A stretch of 64,000 nt of DNA from Roseibaca sp. Y0-43 (GTDB lineage Bacteria; Pseudomonadota; Alphaproteobacteria; Rhodobacterales; Rhodobacteraceae). Where the stretch lies: positions 186,001 through 250,000 of the forward strand of contig NZ_JAFMPR010000002.1 of the NCBI RefSeq assembly GCF_020667835.1, in the 5' to 3' direction. Position numbers and translations under genes: made by a program. Within the stretch, counting starts at the first letter, position 1; the number at the start of each line of letters is the position of its first letter. Under the pieces are notes generated by a model, which saw only the letters and a program-made list of their open reading frames with translations, was not told the DNA's origin and did not search any database. Below are positions 26,177 through 34,456 of the stretch, one piece after another.

Positions 26177-26410
26177 CTATTCCGGAGCGGTCCCGAGCGT
26201 GCCGAGCGTAGCGACCTGCGCGTTGCTGAGTGTTGTCTGCACCTCAACCCCAAGTGGTTCTACCCCGTTGTGCACTTGGCTCATGGTGGCAATGGCCGTG
26301 CCGAGGATTGCTGCGCCGACAATGATCGATTCAGTGGTTATTGCGCCGCGTTCTGAAAGTAGAAACCTTGCCAATGGCAAGACGATAGCGTTTTTGCGTG
26401 CTCTTTTCAT
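26177..26410 (-). CDS. Flp/Fap-type pilin-like protein
   Basis: A 77-residue protein with a type IVb prepilin pattern: a basic leader (MKRARKNAIVLPLARFLLSERG), a predicted cleavage after Gly22, Glu27 at +5 of AITTE, and a hydrophobic helix (SIIVGAAILGTAIATMS). The C-terminal half ends GVEPLGVEVQTTLSNAQVATLGTLG. The usual Flp motif EYGLIA is replaced by ESIIVG. No tad/cpa assembly genes are nearby. A shorter paralogue lies 177 nt upstream on the same strand. Confidence 0.7.
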   Translation of the reverse strand: MKRARKNAIVLPLARFLLSERGAITTESIIVGAAILGTAIATMSQVHNGVEPLGVEVQTTLSNAQVATLGTLGTAPE

Positions 26411-26522
26411 GTGACACCGTTGGTTTGACCCACAACTCGGTTACGCAGAAAACCCGCACTCACACGCGCAATCGTGCTGTCTAATTGAGATCGAAACGCG
26501 GCGCTGAAATGGAAACAGTGTG

Positions 26523-26537
26523 TTAACCATTCTTAAC
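26523..26537. promoter_or_regulatory. CtrA-like TTAA-N6-TTAA element
   Basis: TTAACCATTCTTAAC lies 113 nt before the pilin-like start at 26410. CtrA boxes are TTAA-N7-TTAA; this copy has N6, so it is a near match only. Confidence 0.25.
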
Positions 26538-26586
26538 GCGCTGTTGCGGTCGTGTCAGGATCCAGCGGTCGTCCGCGGTCGGGCGA

Positions 26587-26751
26587 TCACTCAGCCTGGC
26601 CCGCGCCCAATTCGCCCAAGGCCACGACATCGGCATCTGTCAGCGAGTTTTGCAGATCAGAGCGCAACGGCTCGACCCCGGTCCAGACAGCCACGAAAAC
26701 CGCAAGGCACAAACCGCTCAGCGCAGAAGCCAGAATGACGGATTCGGTCAT
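26587..26751 (-). CDS. Short pilin-like paralogue, possibly degenerate
   Basis: A 54-residue frame beginning MTESVILASALSGLCLAVFVAVW, then GVEPLRSDLQNSLTDADVVALGELG. It aligns with the mature part of the protein at 26177-26410 (TES, GVEPL, then a Q-x-x-L pattern and LG-x-LG). If the frame is read further upstream the residues TERTMTE replace GAITTE, so the prepilin leader and cleavage Gly are missing. No good ribosome site is seen. It may be a decayed duplicate or use an unusual start. Confidence 0.5.
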   Translation of the reverse strand: MTESVILASALSGLCLAVFVAVWTGVEPLRSDLQNSLTDADVVALGELGAGQAE

Positions 26752-26956
26752 GGTGCGTTCGGTCCCGCAGGGCGCAAGGTGGACAGGCAAGGGGCGCGCG
26801 GGCGCGGCCCCGATGGTGGCGCATCCACACGGATGCAGGCACTGGAACAGACAACGCTCCATCAGAACGCGGCAATCCCGGCCCATTCATGGCAGAAGCG
26901 CGACGAAATTAAGAAAACGTGAAGAAAAATGCCCCGTCACGAAAGGCGGCGATGCT

Positions 26957-26985
26957 TTGACCTGACCGCGCGATCTGCCTATAAG
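26957..26985 (+). promoter_or_regulatory. Sigma-70 promoter of mrcA
   Basis: TTGACC (26957-26962) and TATAAG (26980-26985) are 17 nt apart. A second TATAAG follows at 26990. The predicted start lies about 20 nt before the GTG of the PBP1A gene. Confidence 0.65.
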
Positions 26986-27012
26986 CGGCTATAAGCAAAA
27001 CAGGGTCCGAGT

Positions 27013-29532
27013 GTGCTGCGCGCGTTTTTCTCTTTCTTTGGCGGTATCTTCAGCTTCCTCATCACGGGGATGCTTGCGGCTGCGCTGCTGATTGCCGGTG
27101 TGTTCTGGTATTATGCCCAAGACCTGCCCAGCCATGAACAGCTTGCCAATTATGCGCCCCCCTCGATCAGCCGCATCTATTCGGGCGAGGGGCGTCTGAT
27201 CGACGAATTCGCGCAGGAACGCCGCCTGTTCACCCCGATCGAGGATATTCCCGATCTGGTCAAACACGCATTCATCTCTGCCGAGGACCGAAATTTCTAC
27301 GTCCATGGCGGGTTCGACCTGCGCGCCATCGGCGTGGCCGCCTATCAGGCAATTGAATCGCGCGGGCGTAATGTGCGCGGCGCGTCCACCATTACGCAGC
27401 AGGTGATGAAGAACTTCCTTCTGTCGGGCGACCGGACGGGCGAGCGCAAGATCAAGGAGTTGATCCTTGCCAGCCGGGTCGAAGGGACGCTGACAAAGGA
27501 CCAGATTCTGGAGCTTTACCTGAACGAGATTTTCCTCGGCCAGAACAGCTATGGCGTGACCGCCGCCGCGCAGACCTATTTCAACAAGACGCTGGACGAC
27601 CTGACGCTGGAGGAAGCGGCGTTTCTGGCCGCCCTGCCGCAAGCGCCGTCCAACTACCACCCGGTGCGCAATTACGACCGCGTTGTGGCGCGGCGCGACT
27701 ATGTGCTGGGCGAGATGCTGCGCAACGGCTATATCGACCGCCCCACGCATGACGCGGCCAAGGCGCTGCCCTTGCGCACCGTGCAATCGGGCGATTTCCC
27801 GTCCCCGCGCGACGCGATGCCGCCGCGCGACTATTTCACCGACGAGGTGCGCCGCCAGTTGTCCGGCACCTTTGGCGAGGATGAATTCTTCGGCGGAGGC
27901 TTGAGCATTCGCGCAACCGTCGATCCCGAGATGCAGCGCGAAGCCGCCCATGCGCTGCAACGCGCGTTGGAGCAGTATGACCGTGGCCTTGGCCGCCTGC
28001 GCACGACGGGCCAGACCATTGCGCCAGAATTGCTTGGCAATGAAGAAGACTGGCGCGCCGCGCTTGCAGAACTGGAACTGGCGCGTGACGTGACCTTGGG
28101 CAATCGCTGGTATCCTGCTGTCGTGCTCGAGGTGTCACCCGACCGCGCGCGGCTGGGTATCGAAGACGTGCCCTCGGACGTGAACGCTCCGCATGTGGTG
28201 GACCGCCCCGATATCTCTTGGGCGCGCGGGTCGCTGTCGGACAATCTGAATGTCGGCGATGTCGTCTATGTGCGCGCCATCACCTCGGACAGCGATGGCA
28301 GCTTCCAGCGCTGGTCCTTGCGCCAGATCCCCGAGATCCAAGGCGGCTTCATGGCGATGGACGTCAATAATGGCCGCGTCATCGCCATGCAGGGCGGCTT
28401 TTCCTACCAGCATTCGGTGTTCAACCGCGCGACGCAGGCGCAGCGCCAGCCCGGTTCTGCCTTCAAGCCCTTTGTCTATGCGGCGGCCTTGGATAGCGGC
28501 TTTACCCCCGCGACCATCGTGATCGACGCGCCCATTGAGATCAACACGCCCCAAGGCGTGTGGCGCCCGACCAATGCCAGCAACCAGTTCTACGGCCCGA
28601 CCCCGGTGCGGCGCGGGATCGAGATGTCGCGCAACCTGATGACCATTCGCCTTGCGCAGGAAGTGGGCATGGATGTCGTGGGCGGTTATGCCGAACGCTT
28701 CGGCGTTTATGACCGGGCGCAGCAATTCCTGGCCAACGCGCTCGGGTCACAGGAAACCACGCTGTTCCGCATGGTCGCGGCCTATGCCATGTTCGCCAAT
28801 GGCGGCGAGCGGGTGGAGCCGACGCTGGTGGACCGCGTGCAGGACCGTTACGGGCGCACCATCTACCGCCATGACCAACGCAACTGCGTCGATTGTGACG
28901 AGGCAGGGCTGGCCGAGGGGCGCAAGCCATGGATCACGTCCGACCGTGCGCGGGTAATGGATGCGGTCACGGCGTATCAGCTGACCTCTATGATGCAGGG
29001 TGTGGTCGAACGCGGGACGGCGGCGCGCACCGTCAACCTGCCGGTGCCCACTGCCGGCAAGACCGGCACCACGAACGAGGCGCGCGATGTCTGGTTCGTG
29101 GGCTACACATCGAACATCGTGGCGGGCTGCTATCTGGGCTATGACCAGCCGCGACCCTTGGGCCAAGGGGCAGGGGGCGGCACCATGTGTGGCCCGGTCT
29201 TCAACGAATTCATGCTCGAAGCCGTCAAGAAATACGGCGGCGGGCGTTTCCGCGTGCCCGAAGGCGGCTATTTCCTGAAAATCGACCGCAATACCGGCGC
29301 GCGACTGCCCGATGACGCCTCCGGCCCCAATGTCGTGGCCGAATTCTTCCGCGAGGGCGAAGAGCCGATCTTCGGTCTGGCCGCCATCATTGACGGTGGC
29401 TTTGCGATGGGGGGCGATCTGCCCATGTTCGCACCGGGCGAGGAATACGAGGCGCTCGAGCGTGAAGACGCAGGCCGTGGCACCCCGCCCCCCGCCAGTT
29501 TCGGCACCGTCACCACGGGTGGGCTTTACTGA
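27013..29532 (+). CDS. mrcA: Penicillin-binding protein 1A (bifunctional)
   Basis: An 839-residue class A PBP that polymerises and crosslinks peptidoglycan. A cytoplasmic stub and membrane helix (about 5-34) are followed by the glycosyltransferase domain with catalytic Glu91 in SAEDRNFYVHGG and GASTITQQVMKNFLL. An OB-like insert follows. The transpeptidase domain has Ser482-x-x-Lys485 (SAFK), SRN, and KTGTT beginning at Lys683. The start is a GTG at 27013, giving MLRAFFSFFGGIFSF. A short CVDCDE insert is notable. The C-terminal tail is acidic and proline-rich. Confidence 0.95.
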   Translation: MLRAFFSFFGGIFSFLITGMLAAALLIAGVFWYYAQDLPSHEQLANYAPPSISRIYSGEGRLIDEFAQERRLFTPIEDIPDLVKHAFISAEDRNFYVHGGFDLRAIGVAAYQAIESRGRNVRGASTITQQVMKNFLLSGDRTGERKIKELILASRVEGTLTKDQILELYLNEIFLGQNSYGVTAAAQTYFNKTLDDLTLEEAAFLAALPQAPSNYHPVRNYDRVVARRDYVLGEMLRNGYIDRPTHDAAKALPLRTVQSGDFPSPRDAMPPRDYFTDEVRRQLSGTFGEDEFFGGGLSIRATVDPEMQREAAHALQRALEQYDRGLGRLRTTGQTIAPELLGNEEDWRAALAELELARDVTLGNRWYPAVVLEVSPDRARLGIEDVPSDVNAPHVVDRPDISWARGSLSDNLNVGDVVYVRAITSDSDGSFQRWSLRQIPEIQGGFMAMDVNNGRVIAMQGGFSYQHSVFNRATQAQRQPGSAFKPFVYAAALDSGFTPATIVIDAPIEINTPQGVWRPTNASNQFYGPTPVRRGIEMSRNLMTIRLAQEVGMDVVGGYAERFGVYDRAQQFLANALGSQETTLFRMVAAYAMFANGGERVEPTLVDRVQDRYGRTIYRHDQRNCVDCDEAGLAEGRKPWITSDRARVMDAVTAYQLTSMMQGVVERGTAARTVNLPVPTAGKTGTTNEARDVWFVGYTSNIVAGCYLGYDQPRPLGQGAGGGTMCGPVFNEFMLEAVKKYGGGRFRVPEGGYFLKIDRNTGARLPDDASGPNVVAEFFREGEEPIFGLAAIIDGGFAMGGDLPMFAPGEEYEALEREDAGRGTPPPASFGTVTTGGLY

Positions 29533-29616
29533 CCATTCGCCCCGCACCCTTGCCCAACCCGATGCGCCAAGCTATGCACCGGGACCAACATCTTTTCTGG
29601 AACATGGACCGTCGCA

Positions 29617-30744
29617 ATGCGCTCTGAAACGCTTGGCCTGATCGAGCAGATCCGCAAATCCCTGGCCCTGTTGGGGCAGCGCATGGACATAGAGACCGCG
29701 CCCCACCGGCTGGAAGAGTTCGACGCCATGACGGAGAACCCCGAGCTCTGGAACGACCCGGCCCGCGCGCAGGCGCTTATGCGCGACCGCCGCATGTTGT
29801 CGGATTCGCTGGAAACCTACCGCTCCATCTCGCAAGAGCTGGAAGACCAGATCGGCCTGATCGAACTGGGCGAGGCCGAGGGCGATGCCGATGTGGTGGC
29901 AGAGGCCGAGGAAGAGCTGCGCAAGCTGGCCAAGACCGCGGGCGAAAAGGAATTGGAAGCGCTGCTGAATGGCGAGGCCGACGCCAACGACACCTTCCTT
30001 GAGATCAACGCGGGCGCGGGCGGCACGGAAAGCTGCGACTGGGCGTCGATGCTGGCGCGGATGTATGTGCGCTGGGCCGAGAAAAAGGGCTACACGGTCG
30101 AATTGATGTCGGAAAGCCCCGGCGAAGAAGCGGGCATCCGGTCCGTCGCCTACAAGATCAGCGGGCATAACGCCTATGGCTGGCTGAAATCGGAATCGGG
30201 CGTGCACCGCCTTGTGCGCATCTCGCCCTATGACAGCTCTGCGCGGCGGCACACGTCTTTCAGCTCTGTCTGGGTCTACCCGGTCGTCGACGACAATATC
30301 GAGATCGAGATCAACCCGTCCGACATCCGCATCGACACCTACCGCTCATCCGGCGCGGGCGGGCAGCATGTGAACACCACCGACTCTGCCGTGCGGATCA
30401 CGCATATTCCGACCGGGATCGTGACCACCTCCAGCCAGAAATCGCAGCACCAGAACCGCGAAATCGCCATGAACGCGTTGAAATCGCGGCTGTATGAGCT
30501 GGAACTGCGCAAGCGGACCGAAGCGATCGAGGCCGCGCATGACGCCAAGGGCGAGGCGGGCTGGGGCAACCAGATCCGGTCCTATGTGCTTCACCCCTAC
30601 CAGATGGTGAAAGACCTGCGCACCAGTTTCGAGACATCGGACACCCAAGGCGTGCTGGATGGCGCGCTGGACGGGTTCATGGGCGCGACGCTCGCAATGG
30701 ACGTGGCAGGCAAGTCACGCGCAGAGGCGAACGCAACCGATTGA
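29617..30744 (+). CDS. prfB: Peptide chain release factor 2
   Basis: A 375-residue release factor that ends translation at UGA and UAA. It has GGQ at residues 248-250 ([16 protein letters not shown]) for peptidyl-tRNA hydrolysis. The codon-recognition tripeptide is SPY at 203-205 ([15 protein letters not shown]) where E. coli has SPF; this form is usual, as I recall, in alphaproteobacteria. The frame is continuous from the ATG, with no in-frame UGA frameshift site as in E. coli. It follows mrcA by 84 nt. Confidence 0.95.
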   Translation: MRSETLGLIEQIRKSLALLGQRMDIETAPHRLEEFDAMTENPELWNDPARAQALMRDRRMLSDSLETYRSISQELEDQIGLIELGEAEGDADVVAEAEEELRKLAKTAGEKELEALLNGEADANDTFLEINAGAGGTESCDWASMLARMYVRWAEKKGYTVELMSESPGEEAGIRSVAYKISGHNAYGWLKSESGVHRLVRISPYDSSARRHTSFSSVWVYPVVDDNIEIEINPSDIRIDTYRSSGAGGQHVNTTDSAVRITHIPTGIVTTSSQKSQHQNREIAMNALKSRLYELELRKRTEAIEAAHDAKGEAGWGNQIRSYVLHPYQMVKDLRTSFETSDTQGVLDGALDGFMGATLAMDVAGKSRAEANATD

Positions 30745-30768
30745 CGGACAAATTGTCGCAGGTATCAT
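30741..30768 (+). promoter_or_regulatory. Promoter with palindromic operator, DUF2189 gene 1
   Basis: TTGACG (30741-30746) and TATCAT (30763-30768) are separated by 16 nt. Inside the spacer lies the palindrome GACA-AAT-TGTC (30747-30757). The -35 overlaps the prfB stop. The same GACA-N3-TGTC sits in the promoter of the paralogous gene. Confidence 0.55.
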
Positions 30769-30795
30769 GTCCTCTTCCTAACAAGGGAGAGTGCC

Positions 30796-31566
30796 ATGAC
30801 GACGACAGAATTTTCCAATACGTCCCATCGCCCCCAGGTTCACCAGCTAAGCACCGATGACCTGCGCGCCGCGCTTGCCGCAGGTTGGGCCGACTTCCGA
30901 CGCGCGCCGGCCTACGGGCTGTTCTTCGCGCTGGTCTATGTGGCCGGGGGCCTTGCCTTGTGGTTCGGTCTGGGTGCCATGGGCCAGCCCGTCTGGTTCG
31001 TGCCCATCGCCGCCGGGTTCCCGCTTTTTGCACCCTTCGCCGCCATAGGCCTCTACGAGGTCAGCCGCCGCCTGGAGCAGGGCGCGCCGCTCTCATGGTC
31101 GCCGATCCTTGGCGCGTTACGCGGACGCGGTGACGGGCAGTTGGCCCTTGTGGCAGTGGGTGTTTTGCTGGCTTTCGGCTTCTGGATCGTTCTTGCGCGC
31201 AGCATTTTCGCGATATTCATGGCCCGCAGCGGTATCGGTTTCGACAGCCTTGGTCTGCTGCTTAGCGCCGATGGCGTCAGCATGTTGATGCTTGGCGGCG
31301 CGGTGGGTGCGGCGCTGGCCTTCGCGCTCTTCGCGGTGACGGTCATGTCGCTGCCCATGTTGCTGGACCGCGAGGTGGATTTCGTGACCGCGATCATCAC
31401 CAGCGTCGAGGCCGTGCGCCAGAACCTGCATGTCATGCTGGTCTGGGCGGCAGTGATCGCAGGCCTGATTTTCGCGGCGATGATCCCGGCATTCCTGGGC
31501 CTGTTCGTGGTGCTGCCGGTGCTGGGCCACGCGACATGGCACCTGTATCGGCGGGCGGTCGCTTAA
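30796..31566 (+). CDS. DUF2189 membrane protein 1
   Basis: A 256-residue integral membrane protein of the DUF2189 family. A cytoplasmic start containing DLRAALAAGWADFRRAPAYGLFFALVYVAGG leads to about six helices. GLYEVSRRLEQG and SLPMLLDREVDFVTAIITS are conserved signatures. The end is GLFVVLPVLGHATWHLYRR. Function unknown. It is about half identical in signature regions to the next gene, indicating tandem duplication. AAGGGAGAG precedes the ATG. Confidence 0.88.
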   Translation: MTTTEFSNTSHRPQVHQLSTDDLRAALAAGWADFRRAPAYGLFFALVYVAGGLALWFGLGAMGQPVWFVPIAAGFPLFAPFAAIGLYEVSRRLEQGAPLSWSPILGALRGRGDGQLALVAVGVLLAFGFWIVLARSIFAIFMARSGIGFDSLGLLLSADGVSMLMLGGAVGAALAFALFAVTVMSLPMLLDREVDFVTAIITSVEAVRQNLHVMLVWAAVIAGLIFAAMIPAFLGLFVVLPVLGHATWHLYRRAVA

Positions 31567-31575
31567 GCACGAAGG

Positions 31576-31606
31576 ACGGCAGGTCAATAGGCCTGCCGTA
31601 TTATTT
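31576..31606 (+). terminator. Terminator after DUF2189 gene 1
   Basis: ACGGCAGG pairs with CCTGCCGT (8 bp, 8-nt loop), followed by the A/T-rich ATTATTTAT. It separates the two paralogous transcription units. Confidence 0.7.
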
Positions 31607-31609
31607 ATC

Positions 31610-31639
31610 TTGCATGACAATATGTCGCAGCCCTATCCT
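31610..31639 (+). promoter_or_regulatory. Promoter with palindromic operator, DUF2189 gene 2
   Basis: TTGCAT (31610-31615) and TATCCT (31634-31639) are 18 nt apart. GACA-ATA-TGTC (31616-31626) starts right after the -35, as in the first copy, and GCAG follows the palindrome in both. Confidence 0.5.
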
Positions 31640-31661
31640 TTTCTCAAAGGGAGGAACCGTC

Positions 31662-32444
31662 ATGACCGATAACCCAGCCGCACCCGCGCATCTGCCACCA
31701 TCCGCCATTCCCGAACCGCAATCAATTGCGATCAGCGACCTGTTCGACGCCCTGCGCGCCGGCATCGCCGATTTCAAGCGCGCACCGCTTTACGGCTTGG
31801 CGTTTTCGCTTGTCTACGTGGTAGGCGGGATCATCCTCTATGCCGTTTTCATGGCCTCTGGCCAAAGCTGGTGGTTCATCCCGGTCGCCGTGGGCTTCCC
31901 GCTTCTGGCACCTTTCGCCGCCACCGGCCTCTATGAGGTCAGCCGCCGCCTGGAAGAGGGCGAGGCGCTGGATTGGTCCGGGATCATGAGCTGCGTTCTG
32001 GCCCAGAAAGACCGGCAAGTGCCGTCCATGGCGATGGTCATCATGCTGGCCTTCATGTTCTGGGTTTTCGTGGCGCATACGGTCTTTGCGCTGTTCTTCG
32101 GCCTGCAACCGATCACCACATCCACCACCGCGATGCTGCTTAGCCCCACGGGCCTGAGCATGTTGGCCGTGGGCGGGGCGATCGGCGGGGCCATGGCGGC
32201 GATCATGTTCTCGCTGACGGTCATCAGCCTGCCGCTTCTGCTGCACCGCGAGGTCGATTTCATCACCGCGATGATTACGTCGGTGCGGGTAGTTATGTCG
32301 AGCCTTGTGCCCATGTCCCTTTGGGCGCTGGTCATTTCCGGGCTGCTCTTCGTGGCTATGCTGCCGGCATTTCTTGGGCTGTTTCTGGTTCTGCCGGTGC
32401 TAGGGCATACGACATGGCATTTGTATCGTCGCGTTTTGCCGTGA
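31662..32444 (+). CDS. DUF2189 membrane protein 2
   Basis: A 260-residue paralogue of the preceding gene, with a longer proline-rich N-terminus (MTDNPAAPAHLPPSAIPEP). It shares ALRAGIADFKRAPLYGLAFSLVYVVGG, GLYEVSRRLEEGEALDWS, SLPLLLHREVDFITAMITS and the end GLFLVLPVLGHTTWHLYRR. About six membrane helices. The start at 31662 follows AAGGGAGG; the frame upstream to 31536 overlaps gene 1. It has its own promoter and operator-like palindrome, so the pair may be co-regulated rather than co-transcribed. Function unknown. Confidence 0.88.
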   Translation: MTDNPAAPAHLPPSAIPEPQSIAISDLFDALRAGIADFKRAPLYGLAFSLVYVVGGIILYAVFMASGQSWWFIPVAVGFPLLAPFAATGLYEVSRRLEEGEALDWSGIMSCVLAQKDRQVPSMAMVIMLAFMFWVFVAHTVFALFFGLQPITTSTTAMLLSPTGLSMLAVGGAIGGAMAAIMFSLTVISLPLLLHREVDFITAMITSVRVVMSSLVPMSLWALVISGLLFVAMLPAFLGLFLVLPVLGHTTWHLYRRVLP

Positions 32445-32699
32445 TGATCTTGGCGTCTTCGCGAACAATCCTACCACTGGACCCCAGATTGGCCTTGCCT
32501 TTGCAACAGTAACTGGGGTGAGTGTTTGAAAAACCGGGTAAGGCCATATTTTCGCCCTTTTTTATTGGCAACTTGAAACTCGATTGTGATATGGAACGTT
32601 ACGTGTGCGTGGGTGATTGTGTCCGCGTGCAGGGTGCGGTGGGCCAGATTACTGGGTTTTTATGTGCGAATGTCGCGCAGCCGATTTTGAGGTGGGAAG
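32445..32699. other. AT-rich spacer before the Hint-domain gene
   Basis: A 255-nt region of clearly lower GC (24 of 60 bases in 32521-32580). A frame starting GTG at 32522 gives 61 residues with no recognisable feature and overlaps the next gene, so I do not call it. The promoter of the Hint gene is probably here. Confidence 0.45.
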
Positions 32700-33788
32700 A
32701 TGCCTGAAGTTATCGCGAACGGATTGTTATTGCTTGGTGAAGGTGCAGCGGTTGACTCCGAAAGCCTTGGTGAAGTTTACACCTGTGGCTGCACTGATCC
32801 AACCCGTGAACTAGACTCTGTTGTGAATGGTCTTGTGTTTGACGTGCCCGAGGGCACTGCTGAGGGAACTATAAATTATGGAGCTGATGTAGTCGTTGAT
32901 GGGGTCACCTACGAGCTAACGGAGGTCTATAGTTTCTGGGGCACCTACACTTTTATCGACACGGAAACAGGCGAACTCGTTGAATATAGCGGCCAGTCAG
33001 TTGCACTAACAGTAACCGCAGCGGATGGCAGCACGCTTTCTTACGTGCGCCCTAGTGACGATGTTATTCGCGACCCGGATTTTCCATCTGATGGTTTTGC
33101 GCTCACTTCGGTCGAGATTGCTTCGGAACCGTTTTTAGCACCCGCGGTTACGTCTGGTATCGATGGCGAAGTAAAAATTTCGCTGATAACAGACATCGAA
33201 CTCAGCTGTTTTGTTGTTGGTGCATATGTTGATACTAGCACGGGCACCGTACCTGTGGAACATATCAGACCTGGTGATTACGTACTAACCCGCGATAACG
33301 GCTATTGCGAAGTGAGATGGGTCGGACGCCACGTCCAGACTCAAGCTTCATTTGCTGCACGCCCGGACCTTGCGTCTGTTATCGTGCGTCAAGGGGCCCT
33401 TGGGGCTGGGTTGCCGTTGCGCGACATGCGCGTCTCGCCATGGCATCGCCTGCTTATCTGTGGTCAACGTGCCGAGTTATTGTTCGGTGAATATGAAGTG
33501 CTTGTGCCGGCTGTCCATCTTGTCGGCCAGCCCGGAATCGAGCGCGAAACCGCCCCCCAGACCTATATCCACCTGATGTTCGATGAGCACCAGATTATCC
33601 GCGCCGATGGCGCTTGGAGCGAAAGCTTCCAGCCGGGTGTGAAAACCCTTGCCGGTATGGGCGACGAGCAGCGCGCTGAAATCTTCGCCCTGTTCCCGGA
33701 ACTGGCTATGAAATCTGGACAGGATGGCTATGTCGCTGCGCGTCTGTCTTTGAAAGAACACGAGGCGCGCGCGCTTCTGGGCGCCTGA
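32700..33788 (+). CDS. Hint-domain (Hedgehog/intein-type) protein
   Basis: A 362-residue protein. Residues 1-165 are of unknown type, beta-rich and acidic, with GVTYELTEVYSFWGTYTFIDTETGE. From Cys170 (SCFVVGAYVDTSTGTVPVEHIRPGDYVLTRDNG) it is a Hint_2-type domain, running through VSPWHRLLI and LFGEYEVLVPAVHLVG to the end. Such domains in Rhodobacterales sit at the C-terminus of presumed exported proteins; self-cleavage is not proven. No signal peptide. The first half of the gene is AT-richer (47-52 percent GC in two 60-nt samples) than the second (58-63 percent). AGGTGGG lies just before the ATG. Confidence 0.8.
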   Translation: MPEVIANGLLLLGEGAAVDSESLGEVYTCGCTDPTRELDSVVNGLVFDVPEGTAEGTINYGADVVVDGVTYELTEVYSFWGTYTFIDTETGELVEYSGQSVALTVTAADGSTLSYVRPSDDVIRDPDFPSDGFALTSVEIASEPFLAPAVTSGIDGEVKISLITDIELSCFVVGAYVDTSTGTVPVEHIRPGDYVLTRDNGYCEVRWVGRHVQTQASFAARPDLASVIVRQGALGAGLPLRDMRVSPWHRLLICGQRAELLFGEYEVLVPAVHLVGQPGIERETAPQTYIHLMFDEHQIIRADGAWSESFQPGVKTLAGMGDEQRAEIFALFPELAMKSGQDGYVAARLSLKEHEARALLGA

Positions 33789-33819
33789 TCTGCCCAAAGG
33801 CTGGTTACTGACTGCTTGA

Positions 33820-33844
33820 CCCCGCCAATCTGGCGGGGTTTTGC
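33820..33844 (+). terminator. Terminator after the Hint-domain gene
   Basis: CCCCGCCA pairs with TGGCGGGG (8 bp, loop ATC), followed by TTTTG. Confidence 0.8.
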
Positions 33845-33934
33845 GTTTCTGCCCGTCAAAGCCGGAACCGATCAAGGGCTGGACACTCGGAAGCTGCCAA
33901 GGCAATCTGGACCAAACCGGGGAAGGATTCCGCT

Positions 33935-34375
33935 ATGCCAGTTCAAAGCAACCGCAGTGTCATGATTACGCTGTTCGCCGTGGTCGGTTGCCTTTGGTTC
34001 GGCCTGCACGCCGCCGAATATGTCGCGGCACGCTATGAACCCATCGGCAGCCTGCTGTCGCTGCCAGAGGGCTATGGCCTGTCGTCGCTGATCCAGTCGG
34101 TCCCGGCCTGGGCATCGGGCGCGATCGGGGCCACGGTCTGGCTGGGTCTGCTTGGCTCTGTCCTGCTTCTGTTGCAAGATCGCGCGGCGGTGCTGGTTCT
34201 GTCGCTGACCTTTCTGGCCTCGCTCGTGGCGTTGGTGTGGTCGGTCATGGCCATGGCCGATGGCCTGCTGATCTTGGGCGGGGTGAATGTCGTCCAGTTC
34301 GCCGCCGCCCTTGCCGCGGTGTCGGGGGGCTGCTGGCTATACGCGCGCGTCGCAAAGCGCAGCGGCACCCTGTAA
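33935..34375 (+). CDS. Small integral membrane protein, 146 aa
   Basis: A 146-residue protein with four hydrophobic helices (near 10-30, 60-82, 84-106 and 110-136) and a basic C-terminus (YARVAKRSGTL). An AEYVAARYEP loop lies between helices 1 and 2. I do not recognise the family. GGAAGGA precedes the ATG. It stands between two terminator-like structures and is probably a single-gene transcript. Confidence 0.7.
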   Translation: MPVQSNRSVMITLFAVVGCLWFGLHAAEYVAARYEPIGSLLSLPEGYGLSSLIQSVPAWASGAIGATVWLGLLGSVLLLLQDRAAVLVLSLTFLASLVALVWSVMAMADGLLILGGVNVVQFAAALAAVSGGCWLYARVAKRSGTL

Positions 34376-34383
34376 CACAAGCT

Positions 34384-34430
34384 TTGACACCGGGGTGGCA
34401 CGCCTGCGCTGGTTCGCGTGAACCAGCGCA
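34384..34430. promoter_or_regulatory. TTGACA element and perfect inverted repeat before cysK
   Basis: A consensus -35, TTGACA, lies at 34384-34389 without an obvious -10. At 34405-34430 TGCGCTGGTTC and its exact complement (11 bp) flank GCGT. The repeat could be an operator for cysK or a T-less terminator of the gene before it. Confidence 0.45.
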
Positions 34431-34456
34431 CTACCCTTCTTGCATGGAGAGCGTTC

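Noticed and set aside
29617-29720. Programmed frameshift at the start of prfB
   Set aside because: The frame is continuous from the ATG and no in-frame TGA with a slippery site is present.
32522-32707. A 61-residue frame starting with GTG before the Hint gene
   Set aside because: No ribosome site, overlaps the real start, no domain; the region is AT-rich, which creates odd frames.
34405-34430. tRNA-like GGTTCG-type arm before cysK
   Set aside because: The GGTTC/GAACC pairing is part of a longer perfect hairpin; no acceptor, D or anticodon arms around it.
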